A stretch of 64,000 nucleotides of DNA from JBOEGW01 sp050633625 (GTDB lineage: Bacteria > Pseudomonadota > Alphaproteobacteria > Rhodobacterales > Rhodobacteraceae): positions 274,512-338,511 of the forward strand of contig JBOEGW010000006.1 of NCBI GenBank assembly GCA_050633625.1, in the 5' to 3' direction. Under the pieces are notes generated by a model. That model was not told where the DNA came from. It saw only the letters and a list, made by a program, of their open reading frames with translations, and did not search any database. A program made the position numbers and the translations under genes. Of the stretch, positions 1 to 9,102 are shown in pieces. The stretch's first letter is position 1, and each line of letters starts with the position of its first letter.

Positions 1-123
1 CCAATCGCGCTGCCCGAAGAGCCATGTCAGGCAGAGCGGCAGGAATTCGAGCAATTGGCGCTCGACACCTACAACGCCTATGCCGCTTGGGAAGCCTGCA
101 TGGCGCGCCACACCAGCGATTAA
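1..123 (+). CDS. C-terminal end of an unknown protein (partial)
   Basis: The first reading frame is open from base 1 to a TAA at 121-123 and gives 40 residues ending in WEACMARHTSD. The start lies before the window. The fragment is rich in Ala and Glu and has two cysteines (in EEPCQAE and WEACMA), the pattern of a small helical protein. It overlaps the stop of the next gene by four bases in a convergent arrangement. I do not recognise the family and assign no function. Confidence 0.55.
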   Translation, partial: PIALPEEPCQAERQEFEQLALDTYNAYAAWEACMARHTSD

Positions 124-608
124 CCCAGCGCGGCTGGGGGCAAAGGATCGCCGTCATCAAGGCGGCCTTGGGTGGCGAGGGAATGGACCTTGGCCCACAA
201 GAGCGGCGCACCAGCGCCTTCGCTCCAAAGACCAGACAGCGCAAATGCAAAGCGGGGGGTGCTTTGCGCTGCGGCCTCCAGCTCCCCCAGCATCGACGCG
301 CCATGGGTTTCTACCAAGGTCTGCAAAGGCCCTGCCGCCAAAAGGGCGACCTCATCGGGGCTGTCCACCTGCCGGAGCACCGCTTGAATTGTCGTCAATG
401 CGCGTAGCGGATCATCTTTGGCCAGATGCTCAAACAAGGCAGCGGTCCAGGCATCGGGCAACCCGTCTGGTGCGTCTGCCTCAAGGCTGACTGTGACAAA
501 GGCCAAATAGCGCGCGGCAAAGCGCTCGGCGGGCAGATCACCGGGAGGCAAATCCGCCTCCGGGGTTCCAAGCGCTTGGGCGACAAGGGCGCGCGGGATG
601 TCGGTCAT
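120..608 (-). CDS. DUF6869-like small cytoplasmic protein
   Basis: A 162-residue soluble, acidic protein with no signal peptide or membrane segment. The stretch AAGPLQTLVETHG (about residues 90-102), followed by helices and ALSGLW, resembles the DUF6869 pattern (a PL-x-x-L-x-x-HG core, then a conserved Trp). That family has no known function. The ATG at 606-608 is the start. The gene converges on the preceding gene end with a four-base overlap. The family call comes from memory of the motif and is moderately sure. Confidence 0.7.
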   Translation of the reverse strand: MTDIPRALVAQALGTPEADLPPGDLPAERFAARYLAFVTVSLEADAPDGLPDAWTAALFEHLAKDDPLRALTTIQAVLRQVDSPDEVALLAAGPLQTLVETHGASMLGELEAAAQSTPRFAFALSGLWSEGAGAPLLWAKVHSLATQGRLDDGDPLPPAALG

Positions 609-680
609 AGGGTTTGTGCTTTCACGCAGGGGCGGGCCCAGTTTGCAATCTTGCCAGTGCGCGGCGCGGTATCGCGGGCC

Positions 681-1118
681 TTAAAGTTCGACCAATGTTG
701 CGCCACGCATGATCGCCGCTTGCCAAGTTTGTGGATCATCAATCAGTTCCAGCGCCCCCACGACCGAGACTTTGGCGCCTTCTTCCAGCACAACCGGGCG
801 ATCCAGTTCGACCTGTAAGGTCGCGGAATGTTCAGAAGACCCACAAAACGGGCAATTCCCCATATCCGACACCAGCATGATTTCCTGCGTTGCCGCCCCT
901 GGCTCAAGCGTCAGGGGCACGGCATATCCGGTGATGCGAAAGCTTTCAGCGCCTTGCGCGATGCCGGCGGGATAGGTCTTCTTGACCATATAGTCGCCCT
1001 GCGCGTCGATCTCTTCGATCTCGATCCCGGCCAAAAGCGCCCATGGATCGTCAGAGGCAAATGCCGAGGTAGCAAAGCCTGTCAAAACGGCGGCAAGGGC
1101 TAAGGGGCTAGTGTGCAT
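681..1118 (-). CDS. Exported protein, DUF3299-like
   Basis: 145 residues. Residues 1-21 form a signal peptide ending AFA-SDD, so the mature protein is probably periplasmic. The core FRITGYAVPL (about 60-69), a hydrophobic strand, and a GNCPFC motif with Cys89 and Cys92 resemble the DUF3299 fold, in which a strand precedes a conserved GxC segment. The CxxC pair could form a disulfide or bind a metal; neither is shown. It lies 72 bases upstream of the DUF6869-like gene on the same strand, so the two may be co-transcribed. Family assignment is tentative. Confidence 0.65.
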   Translation of the reverse strand: MHTSPLALAAVLTGFATSAFASDDPWALLAGIEIEEIDAQGDYMVKKTYPAGIAQGAESFRITGYAVPLTLEPGAATQEIMLVSDMGNCPFCGSSEHSATLQVELDRPVVLEEGAKVSVVGALELIDDPQTWQAAIMRGATLVEL

Positions 1119-1364
1119 TGGACGCTCCGGGCTGAACCTGTTGTCGGCACACTCATATCAAACTGTTGGACCCTTGGGAATCCCTTCTTGGACCATGCCT
1201 TGGATGCGCAAAGAGCTGCCAAATCCTTTGGTAACGGCGCAGCCGGGGGCGGAAGGATGTGGGCAGAGCGGGAAAAAGATTTGTGAAATTCCATTTATGC
1301 CCTATGGTAAGTGAGCCTTTGAGTTTCATTTTGAAGCGAAGGTTGTGGGAAAAGGGGATATTCC

Positions 1365-2015
1365 ATGAAAAATTTTGTAAAGAACCGACCCGTATTCGGG
1401 GCGGCTTTGGTGATGTCTGCGCTGTCACTTTCTGGGTGCGCGATCACACCGCATTTTGATGCCTTTAATGACACAGGCGATCAGATCGACGCTTTGGGCG
1501 GGCAAACGCCGGTGAACGACATGCCATCCGGGGTCGGCACGGCGACCTATGAGGGGCAGGCGCTTGGGGCGATTTGGGACGATACCACCACGAACGATTA
1601 CTATTATTCAGGCGATGCAACGGTTAATGTCGATTTCGCCAATCCGATCTCCGGGGTTTCAGGGCAAATCACCAACCTTCAAGGCCATGGGCCAAACTCG
1701 CCAGCGGCAGCGAACCAGAACCAAAACTGTTTTTACTGCATCACAACATATGAAGGCGTTGCCACCGGCACAATTCAGCTCGCAGGAGGCGCGATCTCTG
1801 GAAGTGACATTTTGGACCTTCAGTACGACAGTCAGGGCATGACGATTGACGGCGAAGCGGTGGGCCTGACGGGGTTCATGGACGGCGCGTTTCATGGATC
1901 AAACGGCGGCAACCCGCCACAAGGGATCAAGCTGGAAGACAACGTGAATACGCAGGCCAATGTTGGCAGTACCAGCTACCCAAACCATGTGCTTTATATC
2001 AATGCCTTAGACTGA
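1365..2015 (+). CDS. TbpB-like barrel lipoprotein, paralogue 1
   Basis: 216 residues. An N-terminal signal ending in the lipobox LSGC (Cys25) predicts a lipid-anchored envelope protein. The mature part has the pattern shared by all eight paralogues here: SGxxTATYEG near the start, YSGDATVNVDF (about 81-91) followed by a G-Q-I-T-N-L strand, then an ISGSDIL strand and a GFMDGAFHGS segment near the end. Alternating strands with GxFxG resemble the small barrel of transferrin-binding protein B-type surface lipoproteins; that link is by pattern only. This copy is the most divergent and carries a unique Cys-Phe-Tyr-Cys loop (Cys122, Cys125). It starts at ATG after a purine-rich AAAAGGGGAT and ends at a clear terminator. 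Confidence 0.8.
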   Translation: MKNFVKNRPVFGAALVMSALSLSGCAITPHFDAFNDTGDQIDALGGQTPVNDMPSGVGTATYEGQALGAIWDDTTTNDYYYSGDATVNVDFANPISGVSGQITNLQGHGPNSPAAANQNQNCFYCITTYEGVATGTIQLAGGAISGSDILDLQYDSQGMTIDGEAVGLTGFMDGAFHGSNGGNPPQGIKLEDNVNTQANVGSTSYPNHVLYINALD

Positions 2016-2039
2016 CGCTATTCAACAATAGGTGGGATT

Positions 2040-2068
2040 GGGGCGCTTATGGAGAGGCGCCCCTTTTT
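2040..2068 (+). terminator. Rho-independent terminator after lipoprotein 1
   Basis: GGGGCGC at 2040-2046 pairs with GCGCCCC at 2057-2063, followed by five T residues. It lies 25 bases past the stop codon of the lipoprotein gene and ends its transcript. Confidence 0.85.
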
Positions 2069-2161
2069 GAATATACGCGTTTTTATTCTAAGCGCTGGTG
2101 TTTCCCGTTGGGATTGCGCTAAGAATTTAAGAAATTGACTGCGTAATCTTGGGGGTGCGAG

Positions 2162-4189
2162 TTGAAATATCGTCGAGAAATTGACGGGTTGCGTGCGGTT
2201 GCTGTGGTCCCGGTCATCCTGTTTCATGCCGGTTTTTCGGTCATGGGCGGCGGGTACGTAGGTGTCGACGTCTTTTTTGTCATCAGTGGGTTTTTGATTA
2301 CAACACTCCTCATCGAAGATTTGGAGCGCGGTGATTTTTCGGTGTTGCGGTTTTATGAACGCCGCGCCCGGCGCATTCTGCCTGCGCTATTTACTGTGAT
2401 CCTTGTGTCACTGCCATTGGCCTACATGTGGATGTTTCCAAGTCAGCTAAAGGCCTTTGCCAAGAGTATTATTGCCGTCATGGTGTTTGCGTCCAATGTC
2501 TTGTTTTGGCGCGAAGATGGGTATTTTGCTGCAAGTGCTGAATTAAAACCCTTGCTGCACACATGGAGCTTGGCTGTCGAGGAGCAATTTTATTTGTTGT
2601 TTCCTTTGGCCTTGTTTGTGATGTGGAAATTTGGGCGGCGCAAAACCACCTGGGCGATCATCGCCGCCGCTTTGGCGAGCTTTTGCCTTGCTGAATGGGC
2701 GCAAAATGAGCCGCGCATTTCCTCGGCCGCTTCCTTTTATTTGACGCCAACGCGGGCCTGGGAATTGTTGGCGGGATCAATTTGCGCCGCGCTAACGGTG
2801 GGGCGCGCGCAGAGATCAAACGACATTGCTGCTGGCTTTGGGCTGACATTGATTGTGGTTTCCATTTTTCTGTTTGATGAAAATACCCCGTTCCCAAGCC
2901 ATTACACGCTCGCGCCCGTTCTTGGCGCGGCTTTGATTATTTTGTTCGCGGCGAAGAATACATGGACGGCGCGGCTTTTGTCTTGGTCGCCATTCGTTGG
3001 AATCGGGCTGATTTCGTACAGCGCTTATTTGTGGCATCAACCGTTGTTCGCCTTTGCGAGGCTGCGCAGCCCGGTTGATCCGAGTTTGGCGCTCATGGGG
3101 GTGCTAAGCGGGGCATCATTGGTGCTGGCTTACGCCACCTGGCGCTGGATTGAGCAGCCTTGGCGGCGGCGTGACCAAACAGCTGGGGTGACAGGGCGAA
3201 CTGTTTTTGTCGCGAGCGGCTTGGGTGGGATGTTCTTTGTCGCCGTCAGTGCCATCGCGCTGGCAGGGGACGGCATGCCGTCCCGCTTTTCCCAGCAGGT
3301 GCTTGCTGTGTTGGATGGAGAACTTGATCGTGCCGACATGGCGTGCCTGATGGGCCAAGAAGATCCTATTCCGGTCCATCCGAAAAAGGGCTGTCTTCAT
3401 GTTGAGAGCGGTACAAGTGCCGATGTGATGGTGCTTGGGGATAGCCATTCACACGCAATTTCTGGTGCGCTTGTTGCGGCTTTGGTGCAGGAGGGGATCG
3501 GGGTGTATGACGTCAATCATAACGGGTGTGTCCCGCTTATGGGATTTCTTGTGCTGTCACAGGATGACCCTCAAAAATGCGCTAAATTCGTTGAGTCCGC
3601 TTTCGATTACGCGACAGAAACGGGAATTGAAACTGTCGTATTGACGGGGCGATGGGCGCTGTTTTTGCACGGTACCCGGTTTGATAATCACGAAGGGGGG
3701 CACGAGGCGGGGGGGCTTATCGAGGTGGATGTTGTCTCGGACGACAAAGGCACACTCAAAGATCGCCAAGACCGCCAAGACCGCCTGTTGCGCGCCAGTG
3801 AAGCCCAAATTCTGACGCTTTCAAAGTCATTCAACGTCGTTCTTGTTTATCCAATTCCAGAAGCCGGATGGAACGTGCCTAATCAAGCGGCCAAACGGTT
3901 GGCCTTTCAGGGGGATGCGTCACCATTGACAACATCCAATGATGTCTACGCGGCGCGCAACATGCCGATCATTGAGCTATTTGATCGCCTTACAGCGCAA
4001 CACCCGCGCATTTTTGCGGCGCGCATTCAAGAGGACTTGTGCGACCCTGCGACAAGACGATGTCTGAACAGTGGCCCGGACGGCCCTTATTATTATGACG
4101 ACGACCATATGAGCAACTTAGGCGCGGGTTTGATTTCGCCGACCATCGTTACGCAAGTCAAAGCGGCGCAGGCCGATACTGCCCGTTAG
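2162..4189 (+). CDS. Membrane O-acyltransferase with SGNH domain (OafA/YrhL family)
   Basis: 675 residues. The first 360 or so are an acyltransferase-3 domain with about ten membrane segments and the family start YRREIDGLRAVAV. FFVISGFLIT and the conserved LHTWSLAVEEQFYL follow. The C-terminal part (about 400-675) is a periplasmic SGNH hydrolase-like domain, with the GDSH block in VMVLGDSHSHA and a closing DDDHMS block that supplies the Asp/His pair. Such proteins transfer acetyl or other acyl groups to O-antigen, capsule or other envelope glycans; the substrate here is unknown. The start is TTG at 2162, supported by the strong GGGGGTGCGAG just upstream and by the conserved N terminus. It stands alone between two lipoprotein genes. 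Confidence 0.92.
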   Translation: MKYRREIDGLRAVAVVPVILFHAGFSVMGGGYVGVDVFFVISGFLITTLLIEDLERGDFSVLRFYERRARRILPALFTVILVSLPLAYMWMFPSQLKAFAKSIIAVMVFASNVLFWREDGYFAASAELKPLLHTWSLAVEEQFYLLFPLALFVMWKFGRRKTTWAIIAAALASFCLAEWAQNEPRISSAASFYLTPTRAWELLAGSICAALTVGRAQRSNDIAAGFGLTLIVVSIFLFDENTPFPSHYTLAPVLGAALIILFAAKNTWTARLLSWSPFVGIGLISYSAYLWHQPLFAFARLRSPVDPSLALMGVLSGASLVLAYATWRWIEQPWRRRDQTAGVTGRTVFVASGLGGMFFVAVSAIALAGDGMPSRFSQQVLAVLDGELDRADMACLMGQEDPIPVHPKKGCLHVESGTSADVMVLGDSHSHAISGALVAALVQEGIGVYDVNHNGCVPLMGFLVLSQDDPQKCAKFVESAFDYATETGIETVVLTGRWALFLHGTRFDNHEGGHEAGGLIEVDVVSDDKGTLKDRQDRQDRLLRASEAQILTLSKSFNVVLVYPIPEAGWNVPNQAAKRLAFQGDASPLTTSNDVYAARNMPIIELFDRLTAQHPRIFAARIQEDLCDPATRRCLNSGPDGPYYYDDDHMSNLGAGLISPTIVTQVKAAQADTAR

Positions 4190-4289
4190 GGACAAATGTT
4201 CAGGCCACGGTGGGCGGTCATATCGTGCTAAAGGTGACGCTAAGGCCTAGCCTGTTCACGCGCGATTTTGCCTGCAAAGCTTTGGAGGT

Positions 4290-5900
4290 CTATTCTCCGT
4301 GGAGTTCCTTTGTTGCTGAAAGTGTCAGTTCGGGGTGATCGCGTTCAATGCGGTCAATGTCCCATTGGAGCCGGGTCAAGAACACCACATCCCCGTCATT
4401 GTCGCGCGCGATATGTTGTTTGTTGACGTCGATGAATTTGTCTACATCGTCCTTTGGCCCGGTGACCCAACGCGCTGATTTGAACTGGCTCGCCTCAAAG
4501 CGCACAGGCAACCCGTATTCCAGCTCAATCCGGCTCGCCAAGACCTCAAACTGAAGCGCGCCCACCACGCCGACGATAAAGCCGGACCCGATATTGGGTT
4601 TGAACACTTTCGCCGCGCCTTCTTCGGCAAATTGCATCAGCGCTTTTTCGAGGTGTTTGGCTTTCATTGGATCGCCCGCCCGCACCCCTTGCAACAGCTC
4701 CGGCGCAAAGCTGGGCAGCCCCGTCACCCGGATCGCTTCACCCTCAGTCAAGGTGTCGCCGATGCGCAGTTGCCCGTGGTTTGGGATGCCGATAATGTCG
4801 CCCGCCCAAGCCTCTTCGGCCAATTCGCGGTCAGAGGCGAGGAACATCACAGGATTGGTGATCGCCATGGGCTTTTTGGTGCGCACATGAGTCAGTTTCA
4901 TGCCGCGTTTGAAATGCCCAGACGCCATACGCACAAAGGCAACGCGGTCACGATGTTTCGCATCCATATTGGCCTGCACCTTGAAGACAAACCCCGCGAC
5001 TTTCTTTTCTTCGGGGGCGATGTTGCGCGGCTGTGCGGATTGGATTTGCGGCTCCGGGCCATAATCTGCGATGCCCTTCATCAGCTCCTGAACCCCAAAG
5101 GAGTTGATCGCGGAGCCAAACCAGATCGGTGTCATTTGCCCGGCCAGCACCTCGGCGGGGTCAAGCGCGGGGAGCAATTCGCGCACCATTTCCACTTCTT
5201 CGCGCAGCTTTTCCAGAAGCTCCGCCGGGACGTGCTGTTCGAGTTGCGGATCATCCATCCCTTCAATCGAGATGCTCTCAGCGACCTTGTTTCGATCGGC
5301 GCGGTCCATCAGCTCCAATCGATCATTGATCAGATCGTAACAGCCCATGAAATCGCGCCCAACCCCGATTGGCCAAGAGGCGGGCGTGACGTGGATCGTC
5401 AGCATTTCTTGGATTTCGTCAATGATCTCAAAGGTGTCGCGGCTTTCGCGGTCCATCTTGTTACAAAAGGTCAGGATCGGCAAATCGCGCATTCGGCAGA
5501 CTTCAAACAGTTTTTGCGTCTGGCTTTCCACGCCTTTCGCCCCGTCAATTACCATCACGGCCGCGTCCACTGCGGTAAGCGTCCTATAGGTGTCTTCCGA
5601 GAAATCAGAGTGGCCGGGGGTGTCGACGAGATTGAATCGGAAGGTGCCAAAATCAAAGGACATGGCCGAGGCCGAAACCGAAATGCCCCTGTCTTGTTCC
5701 ATTTTCATAAAATCGGACCGGGTGCGGCGTGCTTCGCCTTTCGCGCGCACTTGGCCAGCCATCTGGATCGCACCACCATAGAGCAGGAATTTCTCGGTTA
5801 AGGTGGTTTTGCCAGCATCCGGGTGCGAAATGATCGCAAAGGTACGGCGGCGCGCGATTTCAGGCGGCAAGGCGGGGCGGTTTGTGGGCGTGTCTAACAT
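4290..5900 (-). CDS. prfC: Peptide chain release factor 3
   Basis: A translational GTPase that recycles RF1 and RF2 from ribosomes after peptide release. From the ATG at 5898-5900 it is 536 residues, the normal family length. It begins with the G1 loop SHPDAGKTT, then the RGISVS switch region, the DTPGHSDF G3 motif and the NKMD G4 motif. The elongation-factor domains II and III follow and are full length. The frame is open further upstream to 6029, which would add 43 residues absent from the family, so the internal ATG is preferred although neither start has a good ribosome binding site. Confidence 0.93.
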   Translation of the reverse strand: MLDTPTNRPALPPEIARRRTFAIISHPDAGKTTLTEKFLLYGGAIQMAGQVRAKGEARRTRSDFMKMEQDRGISVSASAMSFDFGTFRFNLVDTPGHSDFSEDTYRTLTAVDAAVMVIDGAKGVESQTQKLFEVCRMRDLPILTFCNKMDRESRDTFEIIDEIQEMLTIHVTPASWPIGVGRDFMGCYDLINDRLELMDRADRNKVAESISIEGMDDPQLEQHVPAELLEKLREEVEMVRELLPALDPAEVLAGQMTPIWFGSAINSFGVQELMKGIADYGPEPQIQSAQPRNIAPEEKKVAGFVFKVQANMDAKHRDRVAFVRMASGHFKRGMKLTHVRTKKPMAITNPVMFLASDRELAEEAWAGDIIGIPNHGQLRIGDTLTEGEAIRVTGLPSFAPELLQGVRAGDPMKAKHLEKALMQFAEEGAAKVFKPNIGSGFIVGVVGALQFEVLASRIELEYGLPVRFEASQFKSARWVTGPKDDVDKFIDVNKQHIARDNDGDVVFLTRLQWDIDRIERDHPELTLSATKELHGE

Positions 5901-6097
5901 GTCGCGGATATATCTGGCGCGCCCGCTTGTGGAAAGAGGCATTTGCGCGCGCACCAAGTCTCGCGGGTTTGCGCCAGTTTGCAGGAAATCGGATCTTTGA
6001 GGCTTGATAATCGCCGCAAATCTCGCCACAACTTTGGACCAAGCGCGCCGCTGGGACGTGAATTTGTATGGTCAATGAACAAGTTAAGGGTAATTAA

Positions 6098-6661
6098 ATG
6101 ACAGGTAATATTTCAACAGCAACACTGATGATTTTGGCGTTGGGTCTGGCGGGCTGCGGCACGATCAGCGATGTGATTGTTTATAGCAACTTGGAATCCG
6201 ACCTTCAGGCCTCTGGGGAAACCCCTGCTGAGGATATGCCAAAGAGCGGTACTGCGACCTTCACCGGGAAAGCCATCGGCGGAACCTTTGCGGCCTCCAC
6301 CTCAACGGAGGTCACCCACGCCTATATTGGCGATGCGTCCCTCACCGCCGAGTTCAACGCGCTTGGCGGCACGATGACGGGAACCGTGTCGAATATGACG
6401 GGGGCAGGGCCAACCGAAAGCGGCATTTCGGACGTTGAAGGCACAATCGACATCAGCAATGGGGTGATCGCGGGGAGTAGCGTGTCGACCACGTATTCGG
6501 GCGATTTGACGTTGAATGGGCAGGAAATCTCCGTTGCCGGAAACATGGACGGGGATTTCTATGGCGCCGAGGCGGAGGGTGTATTGCTCAGCAGTGGGAT
6601 TAACAATGCGACAGTGGACGGCGATCCTTATTTCCACCAATTGAAAATTGCCGCGGATTAA
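6098..6661 (+). CDS. TbpB-like barrel lipoprotein, paralogue 2
   Basis: 187 residues with a lipoprotein signal ending in LAGC (Cys20). The mature part shows the family pattern: SGTATFTGKAIGG, YIGDASLTAEF followed by G-T-M-T-G-T-V-S-N-M, a DISNGVIAGS strand, and GNMDGDFYGAEAEGVL near the C terminus. It is about 30 residues shorter than paralogue 1 and lacks the Cys pair. It starts 68 bases after the divergent prfC frame with a modest TTAAGGGTAATTAA leader. Predicted envelope location; ligand unknown. Confidence 0.78.
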   Translation: MTGNISTATLMILALGLAGCGTISDVIVYSNLESDLQASGETPAEDMPKSGTATFTGKAIGGTFAASTSTEVTHAYIGDASLTAEFNALGGTMTGTVSNMTGAGPTESGISDVEGTIDISNGVIAGSSVSTTYSGDLTLNGQEISVAGNMDGDFYGAEAEGVLLSSGINNATVDGDPYFHQLKIAAD

Positions 6662-6828
6662 GCGGTTTGACTGGGCGCGTTAACCTTTACCAAAGATGAA
6701 ATGGGTAAAGTTTGCTCCAAGAGTGCCGCTTTTTCATGTGCTCTGCGAAAGCTCTCTGGTTGCCTCATGCCGCGCCTCAGTTGGGGCGGCGTGATTGGAG
6801 ACTTGATTGGAAAGATGGGGAAATCTCT

Positions 6829-7395
6829 ATGCTGAGCCAAATACGACCATTCAGGGCGGCAGTTGCCGCGGCGGTGCTTGCGGGCTGTGGCGTGGGGGAG
6901 GCGCTGCAAGACCTCACAACTTTGAACGAGATTGTTGATCGGACCGACACAGTTGCTATGTCGCCGGACACCACAGTCGCACAAATGCCGCCTTCGGCAA
7001 CGGCGCAGTTCACCGGAAATACTCTTGGCGTGATGACGCATCAGTTTTCGGGGGCGCAGGCCTATTATTGGGGCGATGCTGAATTGGATGTGAACTTCGC
7101 CGCAAAAACGGTTGAAGGGAGCCTGAGCAATTTGCGCGGATTAAACACACGCAGCGAATTGGGTGACGCGTCAGGCGAGATCATCTTGAGCAATGGCACG
7201 ATTTCTGGGGCCGATCTGGCGATTGATTATGCCGGTGATATCACGCTCACAAATGAAACGCTGAGCGTTGGCGGGCGCGCCGAAGGGGAGTTTCATGGCA
7301 GCAATGCGGAGGGGCTCTTGGTCGGGGATACAGCGCAAGGCGCTATCAACGGCACGTCTTTTGTCTCAGAGTTCTACATTGTGGCGGAGCAATAG
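6829..7395 (+). CDS. TbpB-like barrel lipoprotein, paralogue 3
   Basis: 188 residues. The start is the ATG at 6829, nine bases after a GGGG ribosome binding site and followed directly by a lipoprotein signal ending in LAGC; the frame is open upstream but that part does not look like a signal peptide. Family pattern: PSATAQFTGNTLG, YYWGDAELDVNF with EGSLSNL, IILSNGTISGAD, then GRAEGEFHGSNAEGLL. Most similar in layout to paralogue 2, from which it is separated by about 170 bases. Predicted envelope lipoprotein, ligand unknown. Confidence 0.78.
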   Translation: MLSQIRPFRAAVAAAVLAGCGVGEALQDLTTLNEIVDRTDTVAMSPDTTVAQMPPSATAQFTGNTLGVMTHQFSGAQAYYWGDAELDVNFAAKTVEGSLSNLRGLNTRSELGDASGEIILSNGTISGADLAIDYAGDITLTNETLSVGGRAEGEFHGSNAEGLLVGDTAQGAINGTSFVSEFYIVAEQ

Positions 7396-7438
7396 CTTTC
7401 GCATGCTTTGCTGCTCAAAAAACGACGCTTGACCATTT

Positions 7439-7469
7439 GCGCCTGATGGAAAACACTTCCATTAGGCGC
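7439..7469 (+). terminator. Long hairpin after lipoprotein 3
   Basis: GCGCCTGATGGAA pairs with TTCCATTAGGCGC across a five-base loop, a 13-pair stem with one G-T pair. No T-run follows. It marks the left edge of the triplicated unit and could act as a terminator or mRNA stabiliser. Confidence 0.5.
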
Positions 7470-7541
7470 GTTGAAAATCGGAATAAATATTCGAGAGTGT
7501 ATCTGTAAGGTACGATAAGTTCTTTTTAATTGGGAAATTTG

Positions 7542-8186
7542 ATGAGGAATACTGTGGCCGTTTTGAATAATATGTCTGTTCTAGCTGTCGGTGCGATTGC
7601 ACTTTCTGGATGCATGGCTGTGCCCTTTCCTACGGAAATCTCAAGGGAAATTTCTATTGAAGGGTCTGAATTCGTTTACAGCGCGGAAGATGCGGCCCTT
7701 GAGGACGTACTGAATGCGCGCTCAGGAACCGCGACATACTTAGGGGTTGGCTCCTTAGCGGGGGCGACCGATGACTTTGAAGACAGGGCCGTATCAGGCG
7801 ACGCCAGAATGGAGCTAAATTTTGACGACGCTACCTTGATCGGAGAGTTGACGAACCTTGAGGCCATAATCCTATCGTCTGATCAAGTGGCCGCGATCGA
7901 GGACGGCACCTTAGACGAGGATGATGCCGTCTATGAATACGAGGACATACCCGGTCGCTTGGAGCTGAGTAATGGCACAATTTGGGGCAAGACGGTTGGC
8001 GCGGAAATATCGGGAACCCTGACAGGTCATGGTGAAGAGATCGTGGTATCTGGCGGCCTTATTGGAGCGTTCTCAGGGAAGGAGTTGGAGGCTCTTCCGC
8101 TGAAGCACGGTGTGGATTTCAATGTCACCGTCGATGGTGAACCGCTCAACAATCCGCGCTTTTCTATAGGGTCCTCGGAACAGTAA
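7542..8186 (+). CDS. TbpB-like barrel lipoprotein, paralogue 4 (triplicate unit 1)
   Basis: 214 residues. A lipoprotein signal ends in LSGC, followed by MAVPFPTEIS, a short stretch identical in the third copy. SGTATYLGVGSLAG, SGDARMELNF with GELTNL, LELSNGTIWGK and GGLIGAFSGKE follow the array-wide pattern. ATG at 7542 is six bases after GGGA and is preferred over the in-frame TTG at 7530. An acidic loop EDGTLDEDDAVYEYED lies in the middle and is specific to the triplicate. Shares its leader with the next two genes, so the three are probably regulated alike. Confidence 0.82.
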   Translation: MRNTVAVLNNMSVLAVGAIALSGCMAVPFPTEISREISIEGSEFVYSAEDAALEDVLNARSGTATYLGVGSLAGATDDFEDRAVSGDARMELNFDDATLIGELTNLEAIILSSDQVAAIEDGTLDEDDAVYEYEDIPGRLELSNGTIWGKTVGAEISGTLTGHGEEIVVSGGLIGAFSGKELEALPLKHGVDFNVTVDGEPLNNPRFSIGSSEQ

Positions 8187-8325
8187 TCCGTTCTTGAAAG
8201 GGAACGAAATCTAGGCGGACTTTTTCGAGCGATCGCAGCATTAAGGGCGCGTTGAAAATCGGAATAAGTATTCGAGAGTGTATCTATAAGGTACGATAAG
8301 TTTTTTTTAATTGGGAAATTTGGTG

Positions 8326-8967
8326 ATGAATACTGTGGCCATTTTGAATAATATGTCTGTTCTGGCTTTTGGTGCGATTGCACTTTCTGGATGCATGGCT
8401 GTGCCCCTCCCAGTGGAAATCTCAAGGGAAATTTCTATTGAAGGGTCTGAATTCGTTTACAGCGCGGAAGATGCGGCCCTTGAGGACGTACTGAATGCGC
8501 GCTCAGGAACCGCGACCTTCGCAGGGGGGGGCTTCTTCGCAGGGGCGACCGATGACTATGAAGACAGGGCAGTAACAGGCATCGCCAGATTGGAGCTTAA
8601 TTTTGACGATGCAACCCTGACCGGAGAGGTAACGGACCTTGAGTCCATGATCCTATCGTCCGATCAGGTGGCCGCGATTGAGGACGGCACCTTAGACGAG
8701 GATGATGCCGTCTATGATTACAAGAACATACCCGGTCGCATGGATCTGAGTAATGGCGTAATTTGGGGCGAAACCGTTGACGCGGACATTTCTGGGACCT
8801 TTACGGGCCATGACGAGGAGATCGTTGTATCGGGTAGCGTTATTGGGCAGTTCTATTGGACTTATGCAAATATTCTTCAGTTTGATCACGGCGAGGACTT
8901 CAGTGTCACCGTCGATGGTGAACCGCTCAACAATCTGCGCTTTTCTTTAGGGTCCAAGGAACAGTAA
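8326..8967 (+). CDS. TbpB-like barrel lipoprotein, paralogue 5 (triplicate unit 2)
   Basis: 213 residues, nearly identical to paralogue 4 through the signal peptide and the first 60 residues, then diverging in the strands (GGGFFAGATDDYED, TGIARLELNF, GSVIGQFYWTYAN). The typical small residues of the GxFxG segment are replaced by aromatic ones at FYWTY, so the tip of this barrel may bind something different. Start ambiguity: by alignment with its sisters the GTG at 8323 would be the start, but the ATG next to it at 8326 is at least as likely. Both give the same signal peptide and LSGC lipobox. Confidence 0.82.
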   Translation: MNTVAILNNMSVLAFGAIALSGCMAVPLPVEISREISIEGSEFVYSAEDAALEDVLNARSGTATFAGGGFFAGATDDYEDRAVTGIARLELNFDDATLTGEVTDLESMILSSDQVAAIEDGTLDEDDAVYDYKNIPGRMDLSNGVIWGETVDADISGTFTGHDEEIVVSGSVIGQFYWTYANILQFDHGEDFSVTVDGEPLNNLRFSLGSKEQ

Positions 8968-9102
8968 TCCGCTCTTGAAAGGGAACGAACTCTAGGCGGA
9001 CTTTTTGAAGCGATTGCACATTCAAGGTCGTATTGAAAATCGCACTAAATATTTGAGTGTGTATCGGTAAAGTGCGATAAGTTTTTTTAATGGGGAAATT
9101 TG

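Noticed and set aside
4632..5801. Long plus-strand open frame of 389 codons inside prfC
   Set aside because: Antisense shadow of a conserved gene with strong codon bias; no start signal or family likeness.
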